This document shows positions 43,236 to 55,583 of a stretch of 64,000 nt of DNA, piece after piece. The position numbers and the translations under genes are program-made. Source of the DNA: Rebecca billardiae RCC1528 (taxonomy: Eukaryota > Haptophyta); assembly GCA_965240325.2 (NCBI GenBank), contig OZ251228.1:2356001-2420000 (forward strand), written 5' to 3'. Position 1 is the stretch's first letter; every line of letters begins with the position of its first letter. The notes beneath the pieces were generated by a model. The model searched no databases. It saw only the letters and a list, made by a program, of their open reading frames with translations, and was not told the origin of the DNA.

Positions 43236-43391
43236 GACGGCCGAAGGTACGAGTGGTCGGCTCCCCTGTGCGCCTGCCAGCGGGCGAAGTCAGCGGCAGA
43301 GCGGCCGGGAGCCCGCCATTTCCGCAAACGTGGCAAAATGTTAATTTTCGTGTGGTTTTGCGGGCAACGACCACTCGTACCTCGGGCCGTC
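43236..43391. mobile_element. 156-bp inverted-repeat element in block copy A
   Basis: The ends GGTACGAGTGGTCG (43246-43259) and CGACCACTCGTACC (43368-43381) are exact complements. Allowing one gap, the similarity extends to 24 bp at each side. It is duplicated at 54569-54724. It is probably a tiny MITE or a structured RNA-coding hairpin. Confidence 0.6.
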
Positions 43392-43624
43392 AGGAAAAGC
43401 AGTAAAGCTATGGGAGTGTCGATCGCCACATCGGCCAGTCTTTATGGCGACCCCCGGCGAGCGCTCGGCCGCCCGGCTGGAAGCCCTATGTGCGACGCGC
43501 TCCAAGTACCCGCATGCTATTCACACATAGGAGCGGCCTTCATACGCGACGGGCGTGTTGAATAGCCGCTGCCTCCATAGGCGCGCGCTCAAAATAGCGC
43601 GCGCAGGTGAAACGCCAAACGGCA

Positions 43625-43647
43625 AAATCTGTCCGCGGGACAGATTT
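43625..43647. repeat. Perfect 10-bp-stem hairpin
   Basis: AAATCTGTCC, loop GCG, GGACAGATTT. It is repeated in block copy B near 54958-54980. Confidence 0.85.
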
Positions 43648-43735
43648 AAGATTTTGCTCCCGGGCCTACCACCACAGCAGCCTGACCACCAAACCCGCGG
43701 CCCGAGTAGTGCGATCACCCACTCTTACCGTTCTT

Positions 43736-44155
43736 CCCTTCGGCTGGGGCTCGATCAGTCGACGCGGCGTCGCTCATGAACAGCGCAGGCACAGATGGCA
43801 GGCACCGCAGGCAGGTGTTTGGCGCGGCTGCACTCTCGAGGTGGCTGGGATACAACATCCAGGTGCAGCACCCTCCCCGCGTGGTCGGTCAGAGCGCTCT
43901 CTCGAGCGCGTGCCTCCGAGCGCGAGGCGGCCGCTTGCTGCAATGGCCGCCTCGATGCAAGGTGCGGCAACGCGCCCCTCACAGTCACCGACACCTCAGT
44001 CCTCACTATGACTAGCCTGCCTGGCCCCGGTCTGTTTCAGTGTGGGGGCGGTGTCTTTGTCGGCAGCAGTGTTGGATGGCGCCGTCAATCATCACGCCTT
44101 ATAACAGTAATAACTGTCATCAAGTGTGCACTCGTTAAAACATAGTAAACTGTAT
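43736..44155 (+). repeat. 420-bp dispersed repeat, copy a
   Basis: One of four related copies in the same orientation: a here, b 51345-51577 (5'-truncated), c 55069-55487, d 57046-57420 (3'-truncated). Shared landmarks are TCGGCTGGGGCTCGATCA, TACAACATCCAGGTGCAGCA, GGCGGCCGCTTGCTGCAAT and the end ACATAGTAAACTGTA. There is no coding capacity of note. Confidence 0.85.
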
Positions 44156-44177
44156 AGCTAATAGCGTCGTCGTCGAT

Positions 44178-45106
<929 letters not shown>

Positions 45107-45190
<84 letters not shown>
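45107..45190. repeat. TA microsatellite (about 84 bp)
   Basis: A pure (TA) run immediately left of the 0.8-kb tandem duplication. Confidence 0.98.
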
Positions 45191-45194
<4 letters not shown>

Positions 45195-45196
<2 letters not shown>

Positions 45197-46812
45197 CTAG
45201 CCACTCCGCCATGCCCGGCTCGCACAAGGCGTCGGGTACGAATGGACTCTGGAGCTGGATGGTCGCGGCGCGCGGCGTCGTCGGGAGTAGACAGACCACG
45301 ACGTCTCGACGATGATCAATCATGGAACGATCAGGTTAGCTATGTTGGGATTTGAGCAACGAACGACAGCGGGCGCTGGCAGCGGCGTGGCGGTTGAGCT
45401 GCTGCCCGAGGTCGAGAGGGCGCCCGCGAGTCGTCAGTCACTGAGCAAGGTCGATTAGGGCTGATGGCTCGCTGACGCTGCAGTGCTTCCATATCCGCCA
45501 GAGGCCGAGGGTGGGCGGGCGGGCAAACGATGAAGCGTGCGGGTTGACGCGACAGCGGCGAGAGCAAGAGACCATATTGCATGAGGGGCGACGCGGCGAA
45601 GACAGTAGATGATGTCGTCGCGCCGCCGAACGATCAGGCGGGGAGCCGGGCCACACAGACAGCCAGCGACCTTACCGAGCAGAGGGGCTGCGGCGACTGC
45701 GGTGCACCTCCTGCAGCGGAGAGTGCACCCGGCAGTGCTCGATGCAGGCGATTCCCTTGCCCAGCTCGGCGCCTTCGTCGCGAGCAGCCCCATGGCGCCC
45801 CCGAGAGCGAAGCCTGATCGATCCGATGTGAGCGGTAACCAACCGAGTCCTGCAGGTGCGCCGCTGTGGGCCAGATTGGCAGCGCACCAGGACTCCCGCG
45901 CGCGGCGGTGCGCGCGGGACAACGCAGGAATGCCGTGCGAGCCGGATTCTTGGCGTCGCTCATAGACACTCAGTTATAGGTTCCCTATAACGCCACGTCT
46001 AGCCACTCCGCCATGCCCGGCTCGCACAAGGCGTCGGGTACGAATGGACTCTGGAGCTGGATGGTCGCGGCGCGCGGCGTCGTGGAGTAGACAGACCACG
46101 ATGATCAATCATGGAACGATCAGGTTAGCTATGTTGGGATTTGAGCAACGAACGACAGCGGGCGCTGGCAGCGGCGTGGCGGTTGAGCTGCTGCCCGAGG
46201 TCGAGAGGGCGCCCGCGAGTCCCGTTTATAAGTTGGAGCGGGCGTCCAAGTAGTCGTTGATGAATCCCGTTTAGAAATAGAAGAGACGAGGACTGCGCGG
46301 CCGCGCGCGCACGATCGATCGCGACGCGCGGCGAGCAGACACGCGTCAGAGTGCGCCGCACACCCGCGCGACGCACGGGCGCGAGGCGAGCGCGTATCTC
46401 AAACGATGAAGCGTGCGGGTTGACGCGACAGCGGCGAGAGCAAGAGACCATATTGCATGAGGGGCGACGCGGCGAAGACAGTAGATGATGTCGTCGCGCC
46501 GCCGAACGATCAGGCGGGGAGCCGGGCCACACAGACAGCCAGCGACCTTACCGAGCAGAGGGGCTGCGGCGACTGCGGTGCACCTCCTGCAGCGGAGAGT
46601 GCACCCGGCAGTGCTCGATGCAGGCAATTCCCTTGCCCAGCTCGGCGCCTTCGTCGCGAGCAGCCCCATGGCGCCCCCGAGAGCGAAGCCTGATCGATCC
46701 GATGTGCGCGGTAACCAACCGAGTCCTGCAGGTGCGCCGCTGTGGGCCAGATTGGCAGCGCACCAGGACTCCCGCGCGCGGCGGTGCGCGCGGGACAACG
46801 CAGGAATGTTCC
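45195..46812. repeat. 0.8-kb tandem duplication
   Basis: Unit 1 (about 45195-45975) and unit 2 (about 45995-46812) both begin GTCTAGCCACTCCGCCATGC and are nearly identical, except for one internal replaced segment (about 45437-45528 against 46219-46402). A minus-strand frame ending near the replaced segment is preserved in both but has no recognisable domain. Confidence 0.9.
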
Positions 46813-47143
46813 CTATATAACGCCACATATATGCCCCCGGCAGTGAGTCTGCAGGCCGACGCTTGACCGATGCCAGTCATGCCGAGCCGGAGCGGCAGCC
46901 TGGCAGCCGGCGCGCTGCTCATCGGCGGACAAAGTGGCACGCTGACCAGCTTTCAAGACTGTGTGGCTGCATGCTGCGCAGCGGCGGCGCCCGGCCCGCG
47001 CCTGCGATCGAGTGGCGGCCGTGCGGGAAGTCGGCCCGAGTTGCCAGTTGGTTGCTGCCGCGGAGCGAGGCCGCACAGCGAGCGAGCGGGGCCCAGCAAC
47101 CTCGTCCGTGTCACTCATCGGCTCACTGAGACTTCACGGCCGC

Positions 47144-48982
47144 TCACCGTCCTTGCTCATCGCCATGAACGGTGCTGCTCGGGCCCGTAGGCCGTACCCG
47201 CCTGGCCATCACCACGGGTCGTACATGTGACGTCGTCGTTACGACGCTGGCTGTGACCAGTGGCGGCAGCTGCGATCGCGGCCGCCGCGCTGCCACAACG
47301 TCCGAGGCAGTGGCTGTGCTGCTGGTGCGCTTCCGCTGTCGCTTGGCGGCGCTCACTTCTTTGGTGCTCACGACTTGCTCCAGCCCGCGCTTGTGCGCAC
47401 CACTCCGAAGGCGCTTCATGCCGGCCAGCATGTGCGCAGCGCACCGGCTGGCGCGCGCGTCGCCCGGCATGCCGTACGAAGGATGCTTGGTGCAGCCCGC
47501 GTGATCACACTTGCGGCTCCTCACGTTGACCATGCCGGCCAGCTTGTGCTCAGCGCACCGGCTGGCGCGCGCGTCGCCCGGCATGCCGAACGAAGGCTGC
47601 TTGGTGCAGCCGACGTGATCACACGTGGGGCTCTTCACGTCGACCATGCCGGCCAGCTTGTGCGCGGCGCACCGGCTGGCGCGCGCGTCGCCCGGCATGC
47701 CGAAGTAAGGCTGCTTGGTGCAGCCGACGTGATCACACGTGGGGCTCCTCACGTCGACCATGCCGGCCAGCTTGTGCGTGGCGCACCGGCTGGCGCGCGC
47801 GTCGCCCGGCATGCCGAACAAAGGCCGCTTGGTGCAGCTTGTGTGATCACACTTGCGGCTCCTCACGTTGACCATGCCGGCCAGCTTGTGCTCAGCGCAC
47901 CGGCTGGCGCGCGCGTCACCCGGCATGCCGAACGAAGGCTGCTTGGTGCAGCCGACGTGATCACACGTGGGGCTCTTCACGTCGACCATGCCGGCCAGCT
48001 TGTGCGTGGCGCACCGGCTGGCGCGCGCGTCGCCCGGCATGCCGAAGTAAGGCTGCTTGGTGCAGCCGACGTGATCACACGTGGGGCTCCTCACGTCGAC
48101 CATGCCGGCCAGCTTGTGCGTGGCGCACCGGCTGGCGCGCGCGTCGCCCGGCATGCCGAACAAAGGCCGCTTGGTGCAGCTTGTGTGATCACACTTGGGG
48201 TGCACCAAGTCGACCATGCCGGCCAGCTTGTGCTCAGCGCACCGGCTGCCGCGCGCGTCGCCCGGCATGCCGAATGAAGGCCCCTTGGTACAGCCGGTGT
48301 GATCACACTTGGGGTGCACCAAGTCGACCATGCCGGCCAGCTTGTGCGTGGCGCACCGGCTGCCGCGCGCGTCGCCCGGCATGCCGAATGAAGGCCCCTT
48401 GGTGCAGCCGGTGTGATCACACTTGGGGCTCCTCACGTCGACCATGCCGGCCAGCTTGTGCGTAGCGCACCGGCTGGCGCGCGCGTCGCCCGGCATGCCG
48501 AACGAAGGCTGCTTGGTGCAGCCCGCGTGATCACACTTGCGGCTCCTCACGTCGACCATGCCGGCCAGCTTGTGCTCAGCGCACCGGCTGGCGCGCGCGT
48601 CGCCCAGCATGCCGAATGAAGGCCCCTTGGTGCAGCCGGTGTGATCACACTTGGGGCCCTTCACGTTGACCATGCCGGCCAGCTTGCGCGCAGAGCACCG
48701 GCTGGCGCGCGTCGATATTGACCACCCTGGGTCGACCGAGGCCACCGGCACGGCAAGAGCCCTCCTGCCCAGCGCGCTGGGTGTTGGCGATGGCGGCGGC
48801 TGCGACCTAGTCGGGCCGGGCGGGGGGGGTTGGTGGTACACGTCGCTGCTTCGTTTTTCGGACTGCTTCGTTTTTCGGACCCGGGCGATGGCGACAGTGG
48901 CTCGCTCATCGGCGGGTGCGTGGCGGGCGCGCCGCGGCAGGGCTGAGCAGCCTGTCGGCGCGTGGGGTGACGTGCCCGTCAC
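47144..48982 (-). CDS. EsV-1-7 repeat protein, locus 3 (eleven repeats plus a half), 5' end unresolved
   Basis: The longest family member here, about 612 codons open, with eleven 38-residue C-x4-C-x16-C-x2-H repeats after the half repeat RCSARKLAGM. Repeats 5-7 and 8-10 are a direct duplication of a three-repeat block (342 bp; the same sequence starts at 47524 and 47866). The basic C-terminal tail matches loci 2 and 4. The most upstream start-like codon is GTG at 48980-48982; no in-frame ATG precedes the repeats. The upstream frame contains KTKQSEKRSSDVYHQPPPPG and PPPSPTPSALGRR, which may be coding, intron or remnant. Confidence 0.78.
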   Translation of the reverse strand: MTGTSPHAPTGCSALPRRARHAPADERATVAIARVRKTKQSEKRSSDVYHQPPPPGPTRSQPPPSPTPSALGRRALAVPVASVDPGWSISTRASRCSARKLAGMVNVKGPKCDHTGCTKGPSFGMLGDARASRCAEHKLAGMVDVRSRKCDHAGCTKQPSFGMPGDARASRCATHKLAGMVDVRSPKCDHTGCTKGPSFGMPGDARGSRCATHKLAGMVDLVHPKCDHTGCTKGPSFGMPGDARGSRCAEHKLAGMVDLVHPKCDHTSCTKRPLFGMPGDARASRCATHKLAGMVDVRSPTCDHVGCTKQPYFGMPGDARASRCATHKLAGMVDVKSPTCDHVGCTKQPSFGMPGDARASRCAEHKLAGMVNVRSRKCDHTSCTKRPLFGMPGDARASRCATHKLAGMVDVRSPTCDHVGCTKQPYFGMPGDARASRCAAHKLAGMVDVKSPTCDHVGCTKQPSFGMPGDARASRCAEHKLAGMVNVRSRKCDHAGCTKHPSYGMPGDARASRCAAHMLAGMKRLRSGAHKRGLEQVVSTKEVSAAKRQRKRTSSTATASDVVAARRPRSQLPPLVTASVVTTTSHVRPVVMARRVRPTGPSSTVHGDEQGR

Positions 48983-50343
48983 TATACGTTACCAGTCGGA
49001 TCGCGGTGCCTGCTGGCATCGTCCTCGGCCGCTCGCAGCTCAGGCGCTGCGCTGATCGGTACGCCCGCGCTTACGCTGTGCGCGCCGGCCGGGCCCAGCG
49101 CAAGCGCCTCGATGAAGGCGGCTAAGGGCGTCAAGCCGTACTCGGTTGAGGCGCGAAAGCGGAGACCTACAAGATATAGCGCGCGGTAGTTGCCCAGAAG
49201 GCGGCTGCCATGCGGTGGTGTTGGGGCGCGCGGCTGCGTGCTCGGCCGACGACAACGAGCCCTCTGGCACGCTCTCATCATCGAAGTTGAGTGTGTTCAC
49301 AGCCACGCCGGCGGGGATGCGCTGGAAGACTGCTCCAGCCTTCCGCGCCAACGTTGAGCTTGCCAAGCAGTAGTCGGCACGCCAGGCCGCCAAGCTCGCG
49401 CGCCTTCGTGAGCAGCACGAGGCCGAACTTGATGACGTGCGCTAGGCTGAGGCGGTGAGGTTCGACGCGGCTGAGCTCGCCGACCAGCTCGGTATCCTTC
49501 CTGTGCACGCCGTAGATGTCGCCGCGCCGAAGCCGGACAACATGCGGCTCAATGATGGCCAGAATGACTCGTGGTCGTTGCGGGAATTCAACCAGAAGAA
49601 GGCCGCGCGAACTGCGCAGAAGGAGGCGGAGGCGGCGCGTGCGCGTGCTGGCCGGCGGTCCGAAAGTTCACCAGGTCGACGTCGACGGCGAACGCCGGAC
49701 GGTGCCTGCGGCGCAGGGTCTGGAGCTGACATCGACAGTCGCCTGGTGAGCATGCTTACCTGCCCCTGGGGTTGGATGCTACACGCACGTGATGTCTGGA
49801 ATGTATGATGCCGTCAGCCCGACTCAAATGGCCTACCAGGCCGCAGCTGCTAGCAGACTCCGCGTGCATGCTGACTGAGAGCATGCGGTCCGAAAGTGGT
49901 CGACGGTGCCCGCGGCGGCGCAGCCGAGCTGCCGTCTGGGCGGCTAGCGCGGAAGCTGAGTGAGCATGTTCGTCCGTTCCTGAGGTGGTCTACTGCATGT
50001 ATGTTATGTCTAGAATGCATGATGCCGTTAGCCCGACTCACACGGCTCACCAGGCAGCGGCTCTGACTCGGCGCGCGCGCTGAGAGCCCGCGGGTCCGAA
50101 AGTTGAAGCATGCCGTCGGCGGCCCCGTCGTGGACCTCGTGGCGTCCGTGGGGCACATGGTAGTGGAACAAAGTCGTCTAAATGGTACATAGCCGCTGGG
50201 TTGTACCTCAGGCACACCCTGGGGGTGCCGCCAGACGCGATCTCGAGCGCCGCAGACCCCCGGGGGCGCCGCCGCCATCGTGCACAAAAAGTGAACAGCA
50301 ATCGGGTCCGAAAGTTGAAGCAGCGACCTGTAAGGATTTTGAT
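48836..50343. other. Repeat-rich region without a recognised gene
   Basis: Includes two TTCGTTTTTCGGAC-like boxes near 48850-48875, an Ala-rich degenerate stretch at 49040-49640 resembling decayed coding sequence, and the 220-bp repeats at 49655-50320. Confidence 0.5.
49655..50320. repeat. Diverged tandem repeats of about 205-230 bp
   Basis: GGTCCGAAAGT recurs at about 49657, 49888, 50092 and 50307. Between occurrences, ATGATGCCGT(C/T)AGCCCGACTCA and AC.AGGC.GC.GCT blocks align for the first two units. The last units are more diverged. Confidence 0.7.
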
Positions 50344-50437
50344 ATTTTCCGAAAAATCGGCGGCCGCTTACCTCTGAAAATCGCGGGACTATTTTCCGAA
50401 AAATCGGCGGCCGCTTACCTCTGAAAATCGCGGGACT
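50344..50437. repeat. 47-bp tandem repeat, two units
   Basis: ATTTTCCGAAAAATCGGCGG through AATCGCGGGACT is repeated exactly at 50344-50390 and 50391-50437. Each unit contains the uninterrupted form of a site that is split by an insertion at 40139-41034. Confidence 0.95.
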
Positions 50438-51087
50438 GTGACGACGTCCGGACGACGACAACAACGACATCCGCCATGGGGACCAACATCAACGCGCTCA
50501 CACCACTGCCACTGCTGCAAGCTTCGACCAGTACCACTACAGACGAATCAGGAGAGCTGCGCCCTCGTGCCTGTGTCTTTAAATCATAGAATTGGTCTAC
50601 TAACTTCGGCGAGTCCAACTACTACCAACTTCGGCGAGTCCAACTACTACTAACTCAGGCGAGTCCAACTGTTACTACTAACTTCGGCCACAACATCATC
50701 CACCAGCTGCTGACCAAGAACAGGCTACACCATCGTCCACCATGACCTGCCACTGACCAAGTAGGCGACGACATCATCCGCACCAGCTGCTGACCAAGTA
50801 GGGGACGGCCTGGCCGACGCCAACATGCTCACTCGCCTTTGATTTCGTACCCATGCACTTCCTGGTGGGCCTGACGACGTCCGGACGACGACAACAACGA
50901 CATCCGCCATGGGGACCAACATCAACGCGCTCACAGTCACACCACTGCCACTGCTGCAAGCTTCGACCAGTACCACTACAGACGAATCAGGAGAGCTGCG
51001 CCCTCGTGCCTGTGTCTTTAAATCATAGAATTGGTCTGTGGTACGTCAATCACGCCTTCACCAAGTGTGCACGTTAAAACATAGTAA
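50438..51087. repeat. Direct repeats of about 160-180 bp
   Basis: TGACGACGTCCGGACGACGA through TAAATCATAGAATTGGTCT occurs at about 50438-50598 and 50871-51037; the second copy has a six-base AGTCAC insertion. Between them lie short CTTCGGCGAGTCCAACTACT repeats (50607-50680). Confidence 0.88.
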
Positions 51088-52391
51088 ACTGCAGTCATGT
51101 TGTACCCCTGCCACTGTGTCCTTCTGTGGGGCCTTCTGAGTCTGATCAGGTTGCACCTCCCCCCCCCCTGCAGCGTCTGGCGCCCCGAGGTGGTAGCCCC
51201 CCCCCCCCTGCCCCGGAAGTCCGGGGGCGCCAGCCCCCGGACCCACAGCGGGGGGTCCGGGGGGCCTCCCCCGGGGCCCCGCCGGCCCGAGTCGAAGAAA
51301 ATTTTTGGCCGCCCTTTTTGGCGTGCAAAGGTTTCTATGAGGACAGCATACAACATCCAGGTGCAGCACCCTCCCCGTGTGGTGTCAGAGCGCGCTCCCG
51401 AGCGCGTGCCTCCGAGCGCGGGGCGGCCGCTTGCTGCAATGGCCGCCTCGATGAGGTGCGGCAACGCGCCCCTCACCTGCCTGCGCCGGTCTGTTTTGTG
51501 GCGGTGTCTTTGTGCAGTGTTGGATGGCGTCAATCACGCCTTAACCAAGTGTGCACGTTAAAACATAGTAAACTGTAGCCGAAGGCGCGCGCGCTCTGAT
51601 CGAGACGATGGCGGCGCTGGATTCCCCCGCGGCCCCCGGCGCCCGGCCAAGCGTGCGTTGTGCGCGTACGTGCAACGGAGAGCGCTGGTGGGCTGGCAGC
51701 GCGCTGGCACGCCACGTGCCTTCGTGCTACGGTCCGTGCTCAATCCAACCGCGACGGCAGGCGGACGCGGTGGCGCGGCGGCCGCGCCGCTCCCGGTTGC
51801 TGGCTTGGTCAGCCCAGAGCGCAACCGGTTGCGCTCGCCACGCGGTGGCATGGTGGCCGAGCTTGCGGGCCGGCGAGGGGCGTCTGCTTCGGAGTAGGTG
51901 CGTCGCGAGCAGCGACGCGCCGACCGCCCTAGGCAGGGTGCCGCTCGTGCAGTCGGCGGCCGAGTCCCAGTCGGGAGTGACGAGCATCCGAGGCCGAGCA
52001 GTCCGTAGACGTCACGGTCGGCCGCGCCGACACGAGGCACGCGCGGTGCGCTCGGCGCGATGGCCCCCGCTTAGGCGGATATCATGAGATGGCGGATGGG
52101 TGATGAAGACTACTGCTATGAAGGCCAGTCATTGCGCCGCAGGCGCGCTCTGCAGAGCTCTGGGACCACTTCCTGCACTGCGACGGCCTGCCCGGGCCCG
52201 CGGCGCGCGCCTGCCGCAGCACCCAATGGGCCTGCTCAATCGGGGTGCGAGCACCCCCCCCCTGCAGCCCGCCAGCCTGAGCTTGAGCAGGTTGCACCCC
52301 CCCCCCCCCTGCTGCCCATCAGCCCTTCGAGCAGGGTGCACCCCCCCCCCCCACAGAAGGACATGGGGGGGTGCTTCAACATGACTGCAGT
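51088..52391. mobile_element. 1.3-kb element with imperfect terminal inverted repeats and poly-C tracts
   Basis: ACTGCAGTCATGTTG (51088-51102) is exactly complementary to 52377-52391. Slightly inside, TGTCCTTCTGTGGGG (51117-51131) is complementary to 52349-52363. Both ends then carry GGTTGCACC-like boxes followed by runs of 9-14 C. The interior holds a truncated 420-bp repeat (51345-51577) and about 500 bp of unassigned GC-rich DNA. No transposase is seen. It abuts block copy B. Confidence 0.7.
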
Positions 52392-52916
52392 ATGGCGGAC
52401 GCGATCGGCGATCCATGCCGCACGACGGTGATGGCCGCGCCGGGGGAGGACGCGGGACCGGAGGTGCAAGCAGGCCGCAGCTGCGATTGTTGCGTTGATG
52501 GGACGGGCGGCGCGGCGGCCAATGCGCCGGCCCATGATCCGGGCGATACCCGGATGTCGAGACCGGGGCACAAGTTCCCGAGCGGGTGCCGTAGGAGAAT
52601 CAGCACCTGCTCACACGTAGCGAGCATTGCCCTTGGTCTTGTTCGCGCGGGGATCAACCTGGCCCACAGCTTCGCGATGCTGCGCACTGTGGGCCAGGTG
52701 GTGCAGGCTTTCCAGTTCGCTGAACTCAAGAGGACTGCTCGCACTGCCAAGGCTTGGGCCTGTACCGCATTGGTGCTCGGCGGACCTGATCCAAAGCCAC
52801 AGCTGTGGTTTGACCTCGCGGGCGTACATGGCAAGACTGTATGGTCGCAAGGCCATCGATGTGAACGTGTGCACGGCACCACTCTGCCATGCTTCAATTC
52901 GTCTGGGTCGAGCTGA
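52392..52916 (+). CDS. Hypothetical protein in duplicated block, copy B
   Basis: A 174-residue frame, near-identical to that at 41062-41586. Here it lies directly after the inverted repeat of the upstream element, so any promoter must differ from copy A. No domain is recognised. Confidence 0.25.
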   Translation: MADAIGDPCRTTVMAAPGEDAGPEVQAGRSCDCCVDGTGGAAANAPAHDPGDTRMSRPGHKFPSGCRRRISTCSHVASIALGLVRAGINLAHSFAMLRTVGQVVQAFQFAELKRTARTAKAWACTALVLGGPDPKPQLWFDLAGVHGKTVWSQGHRCERVHGTTLPCFNSSGSS

Positions 52917-55504
52917 GGGCAATCATTCGTGCCCGGAGCATCTGTCAGGCGCGCGTGCATGCATGCGCGCTGCGCGCCGCGCTGCGGCCCGCGGCTACAG
53001 CTCCTGTCACCTTAGCAGATATCTAATGCTGACCACCCCTTTGCGCATCCTGCAGTAGGCTGTGACAGGTGGGCCTTCCGCGACTGCGCCCATCGTCATC
53101 ATGTCGCCGTGATCATCTGTCAGCAGCTGATCGTGGAGTCGTCTGCAGCTGGTCAGACTGTCCGCCCGTCCGGGCCCGGCCTCAGGCTCAGGCTGCTCTC
53201 GATCGGGCTGGCGCCGAGCTCAAGTGCTAATCTTCGGCTCACACGTAGTCACATATCCGGTGGCGGATGGCAGCAGTGGGAGAAACAAGTCTCACACGCA
53301 GGCTCAGCTAATGGCCGCCGAGGCCAGCAGCGCGTCAAAATCGTCAGTAGTAGTGTAGCATCCTCGTCAACGGTCAGCGACTACTCATACTCATAGTCAT
53401 ACACATACTGCATCCAGTCGACTCGTCCTCAGCTGCCGGTTGCGCCTAGGAGCGGGCGCAGCGTCGCCCTGGCGACCTCAACTGCAGGCCAATCGCGTCG
53501 GGCGGCAGCGGGGGCAGCATGACGAACGCCAAGTCGACGAGTGCGAGATTTGCCGCTGGCGCCTCGCCCGCCGCTCGCCGCGCAGCACTCTCAGGGATGA
53601 CTGCCGGCAGCGCGCGCAGCTCTGAGCTCACCGGCGATCAGCGCGCGCAGCTCATACGCGCGCGCTGACCGGTTAGCGTGCCCGCGCCCATCGCGCGGAC
53701 GAGCGCGGCGTAGGCCGAGAGCAGTGCGGCTCTCCGCACGTACGTGTGCTTCGCCAAGCCCCGCGCGAGCTCGAGCTACACGCCGTGCGCAAGCAGCTCA
53801 ACCGCATCACGCTTGAGAGGCACTACGCGACAGAACGCAGAGGTCGGTGAGGCTTTCAGAGCGGCGCTCACTGAGGCGGCTTGCGCAGGGCGTAGCTCGG
53901 CGAAGCGCTACTGGAGATGAATACCTGTCCCCGAGACGCAAGCCACGACATGTCTGTCAACTGGGACAGCACACTGAGGGAAGCATCAGCTGCGAGGTCA
54001 GGGTGTCTACTCGGCCAGACATCTGCCAGTAGAACGCCTCGCGCCCCACCTTCGTGCCAGCTGGGCCGAGCAGGTAGCAGCAAGAGTTCGCGCAGTACGG
54101 CATGGCAGCGTCCACGAACGGCGAGAGGGTCGCCCAACCGCCATGTACTTGGGTCGACAGCTCGGGGCACGCGCTGAACGATTGGAAATGTACTTCTGCG
54201 TGAACGGCAGCTTGCGCGCCTGCTTGCCCGCGGCAGGAGCAAGCACGACGGCGGCGCACGCAACAAGGAACGTCAGCACGCTCATGGCAAATGTTTGCCG
54301 TCCTCCGCCTCGCCGCTCGCATCCGAATCGCGGCCGATTCGGCGACGTGCAGATGCCCACGATAAAGACTGGCCGCGGATGGACCTCAGGATGGAGGCCG
54401 TTTTGAACGCGCTCGCGCGCGGCGAGGTGAAGCGTGCAGGGGCGTTAGGCGCGGTGGGCCCCTCGAGGGCGTCAAGATGGACCGCGCCCAAGCGGATGTC
54501 GCCCCCTGGAGCGGCCTCTCCGCGCCGTGCGAGGCCGCGGCGCGCGGGCGGTACACGACCTCCTGTCTGACGGCCGAAGGTACGAGTGGTCGGCTCCCCT
54601 GTGCGCCTGCCAGCGGGCGAAGTCAGCGGCAGAGCGGCCGGGAGCCCGCCATTTCCGCAAACGTGGCAAAATGTTAATTTTCGTGTGGTTTTGCGGGCAA
54701 CGACCACTCGTACCTCGGGCCGTCAGGAAAAGCAGTAAAGCTATGGGAGTGTCGATCGCCACATCGGCCAGTCTTTATGGCGACCCCCGGCGAGCGCTCG
54801 GCCGCCCGGCTGGAAGCCCTATGTGCGACGCGCTCCAAGTACCCGCATGCTATTCACACATAGGAGCGGCCTTCATACGCGACGGGCGTGTTGAATAGCC
54901 GCTGCCTCCATAGGCGCGCGCTCAAAATAGCGCGCGCAGGTGAAACGCCAAACGGCAAAATCTGTCCGCGGGACAGATTTAAGATTTTGCTCCCGGGCCT
55001 ACCACCACAGCAGCCTGACCACCAAACCCGCGGCCCGAGTAGTGCGATCACCCACTCTTACCGTTCTTCCCTTCGGCTGGGGCTCGATCAGTCGACGCGG
55101 CGTCGCTCATGAACAGCGCAGGCACAGATGGCAGGCACCGCAGGCAGGTGTTTGGCGCGGCTGCACTCTCGAGGTGGCTGGGATACAACATCCAGGTGCA
55201 GCACCCTCCCCGCGTGGTCGGTCAGAGCGCTCTCTCGAGCGCGTGCCTCCGAGCGCGAGGCGGCCGCTTGCTGCAATGGCCGCCTCGATGAGGTGCGGCA
55301 ACGCGCCCCTCACAGTCACCGACACCTCAGTCCTCACTATGACAGCCTGCCTGGCGCCGGTCTGTTTCAGTGTGGGGGTGTCTTTGTCGGCAGCAGTGTT
55401 GGATGGCGCCCGTCAATCATCACGCGCCTTATAACAGTAATATCTGTCATCAAGTACGTGCACTCGTTAAAACATAGTAAACTGTATAGCTAATAGCGTC
55501 GTCG

Positions 55505-55510
<6 letters not shown>
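52392..55510. repeat. 3.1-kb duplicated block, copy B
   Basis: Second copy of 41062-44180 in the same orientation, about 11.33 kb apart. It includes the hypothetical frame 52392-52916, the signal-peptide fragment 54007-54285, the 156-bp inverted-repeat element 54569-54724 and 420-bp repeat copy c (55069-55487). Confidence 0.92.
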
Positions 55511-55569
<59 letters not shown>

Positions 55570-55583
55570 GATATATATATGTG
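55509..55583. repeat. TA microsatellite (about 75 bp)
   Basis: A (TA) run between block copy B and the EsV-1-7 locus 4 cassette. Confidence 0.97.

Noticed and set aside
51160-51300. Rho-independent terminator or other bacterial signal in GC/poly-C DNA
   Set aside because: The genome context is eukaryotic, and the structure is explained by the inverted-repeat element and its C-runs.
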